Below, one piece after another: positions 33,625 through 44,538 of a DNA stretch of 64,000 nt. Position 1 is the stretch's first letter. Each line of letters opens with the position of its first letter. Source of the stretch: Basidiobolus meristosporus CBS 931.73 (lineage: Eukaryota; Basidiobolomycota; Basidiobolomycetes; Basidiobolales; Basidiobolaceae); assembly GCA_002104905.1 (NCBI GenBank), contig MCFE01000271.1:1-64000 (forward strand), written 5' to 3'. Both the position numbers and the translations under genes were made by a program. The notes below the pieces were generated by a model, which ran no database searches, had not been told where the DNA came from, and saw only the letters and a list, made by a program, of their open reading frames with translations.

Positions 33625-35973
33625 ATGAGCAGTAAAGAGGGGTCACCGCTCTCTAGCGGCCTAAACACTCCCAAAGAATCTTCGCATGTCCCATACATCG
33701 TTGAAAGCGATGCCGTGAATTTTCAGATGGCTGCTGATACCGATGGAATGCTTTTGCCAGGTCAGATTCTTTCTCCTAGTTTCGCCGGCCGTTGTCGAGC
33801 TAAATAGAGTATGAACTCCTTAGATATCAGTCGAGTACTTATCATTTACACTGGCGGTACCATCGGTATGAAGAACCACTCAATCCATGGGTATATGCCG
33901 GTATGATTATTTGTGGTGGCTCTGTGTTGTTTTGTTATTTGACGCCCCTACCCCGCATATATAGGAGCCGAATTACCTCGAGGATGTCCTTTTACGCAGC
34001 GGCCGTTTCCATGATGAAAAATTCCTTCAAGCGCACTCGCGGTCTTCTTCCCCGGCGCTTGGTGTTTCTTCTCCCTCGTTTGCTCCTCAAACCCCGAGAT
34101 GGCTTATGACGCCATGTTCGATCTACGGAAAGCGTATCAGATACAGAATCTTGGAATATACTCCACTCTTGGACTCGAGTAATATGCGAATGGAGGACTG
34201 GATACGAATCTCGGCCGACATAGAGAAACATTACGAGTTTTATGACGCTTTCATTGTCTTGCACGGTACCGATACAATGGCCTACACCGCAAGTGCTCTC
34301 AGCTTCATGCTCGAGGATATCGGCAAAACTGTTATCATTACAGGATCCCAGGTGCCTATATCAGAGGTTAGAAATGACGGTGTCGAAAACCTGCTTGGGG
34401 CATTAACTATTGCCGGGCACTTCGTAATTCCAGAAGTATCTCTCTACTTCAACAACAAGTTGTTCCGTGGTAATAGGTGCTCGAAGGTTGATGCAGTCAA
34501 TTTCGATGCGTTCGACTCTCCAAACATGAAGCCTTTAGTTGAAATTGGGATCAACATTGACGTTAACTGGGCTGAGGTATTAAGACCAAGCGCAATCAAC
34601 AAATTCCATACCCATAAACACATGAACCCAAATGTGGCCTCGCTACGACTATTCCCGGGTATAACCGAGGCTTCCGTGCGCGCATTTTTGGCTGACCCAA
34701 TCCAAGGAGTGGTCTTGGAAACTTTTGGTGCTGGTAATGCCCCCAGCAATAGACCAGAGCTCATCAATGCACTAGAGGAGGCTAGCAAGAGAGGGGTTGT
34801 TATTGTAAATTGCTCTCAATGCAAGCGCGGGTCAGTGTCGGATGCCTATGAGGTGGCCAAGCCATTGCTACGCGCTCAAGTTGTGCCAGGCGGCGACATG
34901 ACCCCAGAGTGCGCCCTAACAAAGCTTAGCTATCTTCTCGGTCGTGGATTCACCCCCGAGCAGTGTCGTGAATTGGTTGGCAAAAGTTTGCGCGGTGAAC
35001 TTACTGTTGTCAACAATAGACAACGCTTTTCGCTTTACAACCGCACATATAATTTGATACAAGCCGTATTGAGCCACGCATTGCCGCTAAATGTTGCTGA
35101 AAACAAGATTGACACTTGGGCAGAAACCACTGCCTATTCGCCCCAAGAGCGTACTCTGGTGGAAAAGTCCTTGTATCCTGTGTTACTTTGTGCCGCCGCT
35201 GCTTCAAACGACCTCAAAGGGCTAAAGCTACTCGACGAAGTTCTCGGTGATCAACTACAGCTCAATTGCATGGATTATGACGGACGCACGCCTCTGGTAA
35301 GAAACACAGATTGGATGTATGTGTATATGTAGTAACTGATTGGAATGCATCAAAACAGCACTTGGCAAGCAGTGAAGGGCACTACGATTGCGTTGAATTC
35401 TTGCTAACACAGGGAGCGAGTGTACATGCCTCTGACCGATTTGGACATACCCCTCTCTATGAGGCAGTCCGTAATCGCCACAAACTCATTGCAAAGCTCT
35501 TGCGACAGGCAGGTGCTCATTTCAACGACAAAGAGAAAAAGGACGTGGCATTCGACTTGGGCAGGTTGGTCGTCTTTTTGATTTCCCTCGTGAAGTAGTA
35601 CTGAACATCGATGGTAATTAGGGCTGCTGCGTCTGGAAACCTAGAAGTAGTCAAGTTGTTCGTCGAGAATGGTGCTAGCATCAATGCTCGTGTCTTCGAT
35701 GAGCGCACACCACTCCATTTGGTAAGACATAGGTTTTCGTCGAGTCGATGAGTTTGATGTCCAACTAACCCATATTTCAAGGCGGTGTCCGAAAACAGAT
35801 CTGCAGTTGTAACCTACCTTTTAAAACAGGCTGATGCTGATATAGCAGCTCTTGATCGTTGGGGTCGTACGCCCCTGGACGAGGCCAGATTAATGCTCAG
35901 CACCAAGGGGAGTGGAACTGATTTGGTCAATATGCTAGTTGCGAGAATGAAGCTGGACGCCAATAGCTCATAG
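33625..35973 (+). CDS. Type I L-asparaginase with C-terminal ankyrin repeats
   Basis: Six exons: 33625-33760, 33824-33900, 33965-35296, 35359-35564, 35622-35721, 35782-35973 (introns 57-64 nt), 680 residues. It hydrolyses L-asparagine to aspartate and ammonia in the cytosol; animal relatives (ASPG) are also called 60-kDa lysophospholipase. The catalytic threonines are both present: Thr58 in IYTGGTIGM and Thr173 with Asp174 in LHGTDTMAYTAS. Other family blocks are VIITGSQVPISE, VVLETFGAGNAP and GDMTPECALTKLSYLLG. Residues about 505-675 carry ankyrin repeats (DGRTPLHLASSEGH, FGHTPLYEAV, RAAASGNLEVVKLF, ERTPLHLAVSEN, WGRTPLDEAR). A Ser-rich insert at about residues 94-115 separates the two catalytic motifs. 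Serine/proline-rich residues 1-40 look disordered. Confidence 0.95.
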
Positions 35974-36118
35974 ACATAGACGCTGTCTAGAATCATTTTC
36001 AAGTGATTAATTTACTCTACCTCAACATTGTAAACGATATATACCCATCAATACATAGCGGATGGGCCCATAAATATATAAAAGCATGAAAAGTATCAAA
36101 AAGTATCATTGATTTTAT

Positions 36119-38098
36119 CTACAAATACGCTATGGGATTTTGTTCATAATATGATTTCCATAACACTCCTATGCCTCCAAAGAGGACCATTAGTCCCCAT
36201 ATACCGATGAGAAAATAAACGAATGGCAGCTCTTTCTTTAGAGCACTGATGTATCTTTCGATAATAGCTCTTGCCCACTTGCGATTTTCCCCCTCACCGG
36301 ATTGAAGTCGTCCTGTTGAACCCTCTTGGCCCAAAGTAATTTGCGAATGGTTTAATCTCGGAAGTGTGATGTTAGCAACATCATGTATGTACTTTAGGCC
36401 ATTTTGCAATAAACGAATCTTTTGAGTTACCAAGCAATCCATAACTTTCATGATGGCTTGGTAAAGAGGTGTACCGAGGAAAATTTTCCCTAATACCGCG
36501 TTGTAATCTTGTATCGTGAGCTCCAAAGTGTTGTTAAGTTCCTGCGTTGCGTCCAGCACGTGAGACGTGATCTTTGTGTTGATATCATATTCGAACTTCT
36601 TAACTTTTCCATTGATTGACTCCACGTACTCATTGATATCCCGGAAGAGCTCGTAGTTGACTACTTCCACCGCTTTTGCCTCCATCTCTTCAATTCCTCG
36701 GACTAGATTATCTTCCATGCTATGTCTTATCAGTTGGTCTTGTATCACATAGAGCTGGAGGTAAATGAAAAGCCAGGAAATCAACCCTGCACAGAAGAGA
36801 AGTAGCATTTTGGAAGTTGTTATGTACGACACAAACCAACGAAGAAGGCTTCGTCTATTATAACTAGTGACTCCCTTGGCAAGGAGTGTTTGGAATCGAT
36901 AGAGCCAAGGCTTGTTCCAGGTGTGATAAATGTCAAGGAGATCGTGGTCCGAACTCACCTTCTGCAGTTGGTATCTTAAGTTGGCCACTCGAGACTGTAG
37001 TTTTCGATGTAGAAAATAGATCCGGACCATGTTCGCAAGCCCCCCGAGCAGGACGAGACCACCAAGAAGATACAGGATCCAAATCAGGAGTTGCTTCAGG
37101 GCATCTGTCAAAGTTTTAATGAAACCCAAATCCATCTTTTGGCAAAACTGGACTTCATTTGCTTCCGGCACGGCAATAGAGAAGCCGGTGAAGTTCTTGA
37201 GCGTTAGTGCTTGTTCAATGAGTTGCCCCAGGGAAGTGAGTGGCGCTACAAAAGCTTCTAGCGTGCTATTCTCCAATTGACGAACGCTAGGGAGCTGACC
37301 CACGATACTATTGATATCATCCGACCAATTACCCGGGATTTGAATGTTCATTTGGGAAAGGTCAGGAATCTCTACGGTGGGTAGATGAATATTCGGATCA
37401 AAGACCTTGAGGAAGCCCTCCAGTCTGTCCCGGAGTGTATCAAAGCCAGAGTTCATACTGCCTACGCTCTTGACGAGATCGGATTTTACGTTCTCAAGTG
37501 CTTTGTTTACAAGCAGCTGAATTTTCCCCACGACATCGCTCACTACTCCAACTGTCCCATCGATTACGAATTCGATGATACACGTGATAAATGAGGTATA
37601 GGCGCGGAAGAACCAGACCAATGCAATAGAGGCGGCCCGAACAAGACCTTGGAGGCTTTTCGATGTCGCCTCGACAGCAAGAATAGCCCCATGTGTTAAC
37701 TGCTTCTCAACAGCAAGCACGGTATAGTGAGGAATTGATACGATAGCTGATGAAACACGCTCTAATGAGTGGCATTTGGATAAAATGTTTGAGGTTAGGT
37801 CTTCTGCTTTCTCATCCAACGATTGGGATGTCATGTATATTTTGAACATGGCATAGATTAATATCAATACGATGTATTGCAGAAAAGCCTGGCTGAGCTT
37901 CGCTCGAAGAGATAGATGAGGATTGATACGCTGCACTTGAAGTATAATACACCACTGTAAGCCCTTCCTATGTGTCAACAGAACTGTAAGAAATTTACCT
38001 TCGAGTGTGTCGTTCGCAGAATCAATCTTATTCCAAAATTTGAGTGCCCCGGGAGGCTTCTGCCATATTTCCTTAGCGAATGTGGTATTAGACACCAT
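36119..38098 (-). CDS. PRM1: Plasma membrane fusion protein Prm1
   Basis: Multi-pass membrane protein that promotes plasma-membrane merger when mating or vegetative cells fuse. The open frame is 659 codons from the ATG at 38098. A 63-nt GT-AG intron (37998-37936) fits the window's other introns and, because it has no in-frame stop, is hidden in that frame; spliced, the protein is 638 residues. Splicing joins TLE to VQRINPHLSLRAKLSQ, which resembles other Prm1 proteins. Hydrophobic segments are seen near AFLQYIVLILIYAMFKIYM, the SIALVWFFRAYTSF region, LIWILYLLGGLVLLGGL, MLLLFCAGLISWLFIYL and PFVYFLIGIWGLMVLFG. Long amphipathic stretches between them (HSMEDNLVRGIEEMEAKAVE) are as expected for the extracellular loops. 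It ends tail-to-tail 145 bp from the asparaginase gene. Confidence 0.88.
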   Translation of the reverse strand: MVSNTTFAKEIWQKPPGALKFWNKIDSANDTLEGKFLTVLLTHRKGLQWCIILQVQRINPHLSLRAKLSQAFLQYIVLILIYAMFKIYMTSQSLDEKAEDLTSNILSKCHSLERVSSAIVSIPHYTVLAVEKQLTHGAILAVEATSKSLQGLVRAASIALVWFFRAYTSFITCIIEFVIDGTVGVVSDVVGKIQLLVNKALENVKSDLVKSVGSMNSGFDTLRDRLEGFLKVFDPNIHLPTVEIPDLSQMNIQIPGNWSDDINSIVGQLPSVRQLENSTLEAFVAPLTSLGQLIEQALTLKNFTGFSIAVPEANEVQFCQKMDLGFIKTLTDALKQLLIWILYLLGGLVLLGGLANMVRIYFLHRKLQSRVANLRYQLQKVSSDHDLLDIYHTWNKPWLYRFQTLLAKGVTSYNRRSLLRWFVSYITTSKMLLLFCAGLISWLFIYLQLYVIQDQLIRHSMEDNLVRGIEEMEAKAVEVVNYELFRDINEYVESINGKVKKFEYDINTKITSHVLDATQELNNTLELTIQDYNAVLGKIFLGTPLYQAIMKVMDCLVTQKIRLLQNGLKYIHDVANITLPRLNHSQITLGQEGSTGRLQSGEGENRKWARAIIERYISALKKELPFVYFLIGIWGLMVLFGGIGVLWKSYYEQNPIAYL

Positions 38099-40529
38099 AG
38101 TGAATTCAGTTACGGATAGCGAATAACATTTGCATTATATACGATGCCCAGGGCTAGGGAAGGCACATAGCACAATCACATAGACCCCTCATTCAAACGC
38201 TCAAAATCCCCTTTCATCCCACCTCTAGTCGAGAAACAGTGTAAGCATTCGGTTGTCTACCCTTTATTATGACTCTTGACATCAACGGCCTACCATTCTT
38301 CTCAGTGTACCTAGCTTCAACAACGATCAATCAATCGTGCAACAGTGTTTATGGCCCTATAAAGAGCTTTGTGGGATGCTATTCTTGACATTCCAGAGGA
38401 GTAGATTGATCTACATCCTATGGATCAGTCTGATTGCTTGGTTGGAAAAAGCCTGGCAGCAGATCACGCAATCCTTGGTCTGCACAAAGTCTGCGTTCGG
38501 CTATTGTGTGTTGTACTATTGTGCTATTATGGCAGCACTGGATTAAAGCAAGTTGGTTTTATCGTGTGCCAAAATAGGCAGTGGTAACCATGAAATTCGA
38601 GGATATTCAGCTACTGGAACTAGTAAGCTTCTTTATAATAAAGTGTTTGTGATATCACCATATATGGAAATGGTCGAATCAAATCATCATTAAAGTTCCA
38701 ATCGTAGCTCCTCTAGTATTGATAGACATTTGAATGTGCCAGTTGCCAGATTCGTGAAGCCCATCGCTAAAAGATTTGTCTAGAAGTTGTGTAAAACTTC
38801 AGATAGTAGCTATTGATTTGCGTTCTACTGATAAACAGATCAGATTTCGATGATAACTTTACCACGCTCACCGTGGCTGACTTGACCAGTATAAGCATGC
38901 TCATTCAGATCATTGTGATTGTCGACTTGCTGTTTCGCATGCTATTTTTACCATCGTCAAGAGGGAATCGCACATTGGGGATATTTTCAAGAATCAAACC
39001 TGATGGGCACCAACTATGTATGGCCTTGAGCCACTAAAAATTGACAAAAACGACGAATGCTATGGTACCTCCCCACACCTATTACGAATGCTTAGTGCCG
39101 GATACAAGAACCATAGTCATCTGCTGAAGGAGGTGGTATTTCAGCAGGTGTCTAATACATTCCACATCAACCACTGCGTAACAGATGCGGTAGGTGCTTA
39201 CGGTTTGGAGGTAGCAAGTGGTATATGTTTCTGAATCACTTGAATAACAAGCTAAGGGGTCCTGTGAATTTTATTGAATGACTGAGGATTTGTAACGCTT
39301 ACCAGGTTGAAGACGGAATTCGCATTTCCGGTCACAATGTTCTGCAAAATTTGCCATAGAATAATGCTGTAACGATGTAGCTGGCGCAGTTACCGATTCC
39401 AGCAGCCATATGCTCCATGATCAGTACGCCTGTGATTACTACCCTCCATCTCAATGATTTGTTTTGATAACGAACACCGCATGATTTCACAATGCTGCTG
39501 GTCTCAATGTTGTGCGTTAAAATGGCAAGAATTTGTGGATACTTGCGGTCTACATATCGTTCGAAATGCTCATCCATCCCAAGGCCATTCCTACTTGGCA
39601 CTGGTCGAAGGAGAAATGAGATACACGTTCCGGAGCCTAGGTGGGATGATCTTTCCAACAACTTTAATATGGTAATATTTAAAATCATATAAGGCCATAG
39701 TCATCGCATTTACCATTTGCCCAGAGCTTGGACCATTCGATATACCGGTAGCAGGGCCAAAACTACCCATTTCCCCTTTTGCCATGATTGCTGATTAGAA
39801 ATCTAGGGAAGTATTGCAATGAAATTATGATATCGTTCGTGCATATCGACCATTGGAGTGTTTTGTGCCCATTTTTCCTGGAGTGCAATGTCACTCAATA
39901 TTGGTATGAATGTGATTAGATTGTGGCACCCTGGAAGGGGATTCATGTCACCACGGAACCCAGTGCTATAAATATTAGAAAGATCTCGCTTCAACCCCGA
40001 TCTCTTCCTTTAACTATTGAGCTTGTTTCATTTGATTGGTCGGCTGCTGGGTGATCAGAATATACCCGTGCGAGAATATAATAAACCATCAGCCACTTCG
40101 TGTTCACTCTCATTTTTGTAGTGTACGATTTTCCACCAGATCTCTTTATTCTCCTGTATCTAAGCGTATTCGATTTATTCAAGCGGGCCGTTTCTATTCA
40201 ATAACGAAATCATCTCCATCCACTTTGAGCATTCCACCTCATTACTTATTTCAGTTAGACACCTGGGCACAATATTTGCTATTTTTGCTGTTGAGGTCTG
40301 TCTCTTGATACGAACAGGGTGGAAGAAAGAAAGTGCCAAATTCCAATGCTAACTGTATACCGCAGCGTATCAGATTACTCAGCAGCCCTCCATTAATGCA
40401 TCGTGTCTCTCTGTTCTTAGATTTAATTGACCTACCCTTCCTGTCTCCTCGCACACGAGCATTAGACACAACAATAAGTAGCCGCTCCCCCACCTTAATA
40501 GCCACTCCCCCATCGCCCTTTCTGCATCA
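38099..40529. other. Intergenic region (2.4 kb), no gene seen
   Basis: Divergent promoters of PRM1 and the C2H2 gene. Small overlapping frames at 38.8-39.7 kb on both strands carry no motif. Pyrimidine-rich DNA just before 40530 (CTCCCCCATC) fits a leader of the C2H2 transcript. Confidence 0.5.
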
Positions 40530-41423
40530 ATGAAGCTTAAAAGAAAGACTGTTCAAGAAAAGCGAAAAGCAAAGAAGCCATCGGAAACGGAACTATACAA
40601 TGACAAAGGCCAGATATCACGCAATACTCCTCAACCTAGGTCAACCCGAGATTCCCCCCTTCAGCCATTGCTTTCCATACACGAGCAAACGACTTCCCAA
40701 GAACCTGGGCATCGATACCAACAAAAACATGCTTCATTTGACACTGGAAAACACTCGTCGATTTCTTCTACACAGTCGGATCATCTAAACAGCCCACCGG
40801 CACAATCCCTAAGTTCCAATCAAAGCACTGAATCCAATAATCACCCATATTCTCACCATATGCAATCTGCTTCAGACGACTATGGAGAAGGAAGCCTATG
40901 TGAGGACTCAGATGAAGAATACTCGCATGATGATGAAGAAAACCGCTCGCCCTTTGATATTAATTTCCTCCTCAACCCTGACCCCCAAGAGCGTACCCTT
41001 CACTCCTCGAACATTAGGCACGGGGAATCATCTACACTCAACACAATTCGATCATTTAGCCAGGACGTTACCGGTATACCTTTAGAAGGCTCATCGGCCC
41101 CTTCAGCCTCGGCGAGTGAATTTCAAAAGTTAAAATTTGTACATTTCCAAAACTCCTTGAACGCTCGAATCGAGGAAAAAGGGTACCGCTGTGCAATCTG
41201 CCAGAGAGAGTTCCAACGACCCAGTACGCTTCGAACCCACATGTATTCCCATACTGGGGAAAAGCCTTTTGCATGCACCTTCGAAGGCTGTAACAAGCGC
41301 TTTTCCGTAGAGTCGAACATGCGTCGACACCTGAGACTGCATTTTACACCTAATCAGAGAGTGAGAAGTCCTAGAAGACGAAAAACATGGGTCCATACGT
41401 TCACACACCACTACAGCCCGTAG
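40530..41423 (+). CDS. C2H2 zinc-finger transcription factor (two tandem fingers)
   Basis: A single exon of 297 residues. Two C2H2 fingers lie near the C-terminus: Cys221, Cys224, His237, His241 (YRCAICQREFQRPSTLRTH) and Cys249, Cys254, His267, His271 (FACTFEGCNKRFSVESNMRRH), joined by the standard HTGEKPF linker. They are followed by a basic RSPRRRK stretch. The first 20 residues are very basic (MKLKRKTVQEKRKAKK), a likely nuclear signal. The middle is Ser/Gln/His-rich with an acidic patch (CEDSDEEYSHDDEE), typical of an activation region. It resembles the fungal C2H2 regulators with paired C-terminal fingers; target genes cannot be told. Confidence 0.9.
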   Translation: MKLKRKTVQEKRKAKKPSETELYNDKGQISRNTPQPRSTRDSPLQPLLSIHEQTTSQEPGHRYQQKHASFDTGKHSSISSTQSDHLNSPPAQSLSSNQSTESNNHPYSHHMQSASDDYGEGSLCEDSDEEYSHDDEENRSPFDINFLLNPDPQERTLHSSNIRHGESSTLNTIRSFSQDVTGIPLEGSSAPSASASEFQKLKFVHFQNSLNARIEEKGYRCAICQREFQRPSTLRTHMYSHTGEKPFACTFEGCNKRFSVESNMRRHLRLHFTPNQRVRSPRRRKTWVHTFTHHYSP

Positions 41424-44103
41424 ACGTCAAGTATCCTGTAATCTAGATGACTGCCGTAACCCTACCTCGCCACCACCTATGCATTTTACAATGTTCAGAT
41501 TTCAATTGATAGAGACCTCGTAACGTATTGCTCCTGCCACATCTTTCCTCTATACCTAGCTTCCTTGTATTCATCCCTTTTTCCAGCCCTAGCTACATAC
41601 CCATTAGATAATTGTTTATTCGCTATATTTTTGGTAAATTATCGGAGTTTTGCTAAATCTCTTAATGACCATTTGCCAAGTCACCTGATAGAGTCAGTCA
41701 TTTGTTCAATGCTCGAAAAGTGATATTACCTCCTACTTCCCTTTTTTGATAGCTCTCAAGCGCATATCTAATAGAAACAGGATGAGAATTCTCTCAGCTG
41801 GTGATGTTACATCACAAGCGTCGAAATTAGTAACTAGGCGTCGAGAAATGCATTCCTATTTCGATGGTCTGGAAGCCACTAATTCATATACATGCCAGGG
41901 CGTTGGCCTCTGAAACTACGCGAATGAACACTAGCCGATACGGGCACGGTTATGGAATGTTACCATGCTCCGTGGGAGTTCCTCTAAATCGAGGGTGGTG
42001 AAAACGAGAAGTATCGCTGCTACCGCATGTATAACGCGAAACATGATTTGATAGATGGTGTGTCAAGATAGGGCTCTAAAAGATTCCTGTATGATGAAGA
42101 TGCACCACATGAAAATTCACCCGCTTTGTAATGATGCCTGACCAAGTAACCCTCTTCAGTGTTTCTAGATTGCTCTTTGCTGCAATAGCCCAGTAATACA
42201 TCATGCATATACAGTCATTGCTAGTAGAAGTATGATTCAAATATGATTTATGTGTATCCCGGATGGCGGGATACATGTATCACATAGCTCTACTTAGGTT
42301 TGATTTAGATTGATTCATATTGTATATGGCTTACCACATATTGTGGAGAACCGTGGATCCTGAGTTGATCAGAAATCCATTCAGGGTCCATACCGCTCTA
42401 GGTAACAAACCGCGGAACAAGCCGTACTTGATAGTTTAACCATCTATACCTAGATTTGTTGTGGGCATATGCCTATATGGGCCTTCACACCTCCACAAAA
42501 AGGCAGGGTTGTGATCAGGATGAGCGTGACCCATGACAAAACAATCATACAATATACATCCCGTTGTGTGGTATTTCCATTCAAATGCACCCTCGACGGC
42601 CACAGCCCTTTAGTAGCAAAATTTTCTTTTGGCATGACTAATACATGCTTCGAATGAGTGCTGGTGATCCCGGGTTTGCCAAATTCTGTGTAGCTAATGT
42701 GGAGAATAAACCTTGATTTTCAATGGGAATTCATCTAAGGCTCATACGAGCCCAGCTATTCTTTCTGATGGGCTTAAAATGGCATTCAAGATGTGATTAT
42801 CTTTCCATAATTGTTGGCTCACCGGGGCATTGCCATCTCTTACGTCCAATAATCTTGGAGGTTGTCGCCAGATATGAGCCATCTCACCATACTCGGCCTC
42901 CACGGTGTTAGTGTGTGGTCAACGAATCGGAATTTTCAGCAGTGGAGACGACTACAACGATTGCCTATTCAGATAAATGTGCCTTAACCACATCGTATGG
43001 TACCAATCTACTTACGACCCATGATAACAAGGGCATTTACTCCACATAATAGTGGTGTCATTGTTTACAGTGAAGAATTCGTGTTCGAAACGTTCTGCGA
43101 TAATGTGCTACAGTCCAAACTGCCTATCAAGCACCATTATTCTTCTGGACTACAGAATCATGGGAAAATACCATACTTAGACTGTGAACCCTGGCCCTCG
43201 ATATTCCAACAGATGTGGCACAAAATATATGGAATTCACATGAGTCGGTGTGGTTCGAATCATAAAATGGCCGTTCAAATCTCGTCGCCGCAACCGCTAG
43301 TTCGATTTGTACAGTACACCATTGAGTAAACAAACATTGCCTAATTTTAAGGGCTTCGATAATAAAAATGTGATGTAAGACCTGTATCAATATTGATGTA
43401 AATATTATACTTCTTGTGCACCAGAATGGCCAATGGGGAAAGGCCCCCGCGGAACGTTTATCAAAAGAAGCAATCGTTGAATCGGCTACAGGTGCCGTTT
43501 ACAGTGGATTTGGAAAATGGCGGGTAATCCTTTCATGAACTCTGAAATGTACCCGTATGGCTAAATCCTTGAACTGATCAGAAGATTGCTGGTGTTCCCA
43601 CTTGCTTAGTATGGAAATTTTCGAAATTCGTGCAGGGTACACATGATATTTGGCTGCTGATTCATGCAGGGATTATTACCGAGATCTGAGTATTCCGTTG
43701 CCTTCACACCGGTACTATTGGTACGGTAAACCCTCAGAAGGTAAAAAATATATTCCAACGCATGGGAAATGGATAGTTCAATCCCATCGATGTTTCAGTG
43801 CTTATTATGCAATAGTGTGAACATTTCATGGTTAGATCCATCTTAAGATTGTGCGTGGTACCCTCTAAGATGATGTTCGTTCGAAGTAACATCCATAAAC
43901 TAATTTTGGTGCCCAGAATTGTTCAGTACTACCCACCATTCTGATGTTGGCCTGCGAGTATTGGTAATCTGCGAGCTGTTTATTGTAATGCAGCTTCATT
44001 CCAAATAATATTATGCATACCAAGTTTTAGATTCGCTTAAGGATAAACAAAAGTGTCTCGGTGAAGTTATACAAGGAAATAAAGTGACGCAGTCATGAGT
44101 AGT
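41424..44103. other. Intergenic region (2.7 kb), no gene seen
   Basis: An open frame at 42997-43329 (110 codons) overlaps another on the opposite strand and has no motif. Nothing else recognised. Confidence 0.45.
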
Positions 44104-44538
44104 CTAATCTCTAAAGCGGAGCCGTTCCTCATCTGTCATATTTTGCCATAGAGTCGCTATCATGCGAGATGCTTCCTCTCCATATATTTTACATTTCGAT
44201 AGCTCCTCAGTTTTGAGGATGACATACTTCGAGTATGCATCATGCCATAATGTAGTATCCTGTACAATTCGGTTGTCTCCAAGGTCATATATACGTTTCT
44301 TGGTATTACGCGGATTCAGTACAATTGGTGAATCCACATCTGTAGGGAGAAACGCCTGAACATGCTTGCTGTTTTGGTGTAATGATCGAGAAAAACTGTC
44401 ATCTTGCACCAGAAGCACCCGGTATCCCCTTGGAATCAGGTAGTACGAGCCTACGTTAGTGCGTGGAATCTGATCAACAGGGAGGCTGGAGATATGAAAA
44501 GCGGCTAAACGCCTATTTTTGTGGTTCTTATTGATCAT
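44104..44538 (-). CDS. Small HMG-box-like protein
   Basis: The first in-frame ATG is at 44538 (the open frame starts three codons earlier with GTG), giving 144 residues. The last 55 residues resemble an HMG box of the fungal MATA/sex type: WHDAYSKYVILKTEEL (helix 1 region), then YGEEASRMIATLWQNMTDEER (helix 2, with the Trp and the Met-Thr-Asp-Glu-Glu-Arg turn). The frame stops at RFRD, so helix 3 is short or continues in an unseen exon. The N-terminal 90 residues are not recognised. HMG proteins of this group bind DNA and include the sexP/sexM mating regulators, but flanking genes typical of that locus are not seen here. Function is inference. Confidence 0.5.
   Translation of the reverse strand: MINKNHKNRRLAAFHISSLPVDQIPRTNVGSYYLIPRGYRVLLVQDDSFSRSLHQNSKHVQAFLPTDVDSPIVLNPRNTKKRIYDLGDNRIVQDTTLWHDAYSKYVILKTEELSKCKIYGEEASRMIATLWQNMTDEERLRFRD

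Noticed and set aside
43240..43275. tRNA-like B box (GGTTCGAATC)
   Set aside because: No A box at the right distance and no acceptor stem pairing could be found.
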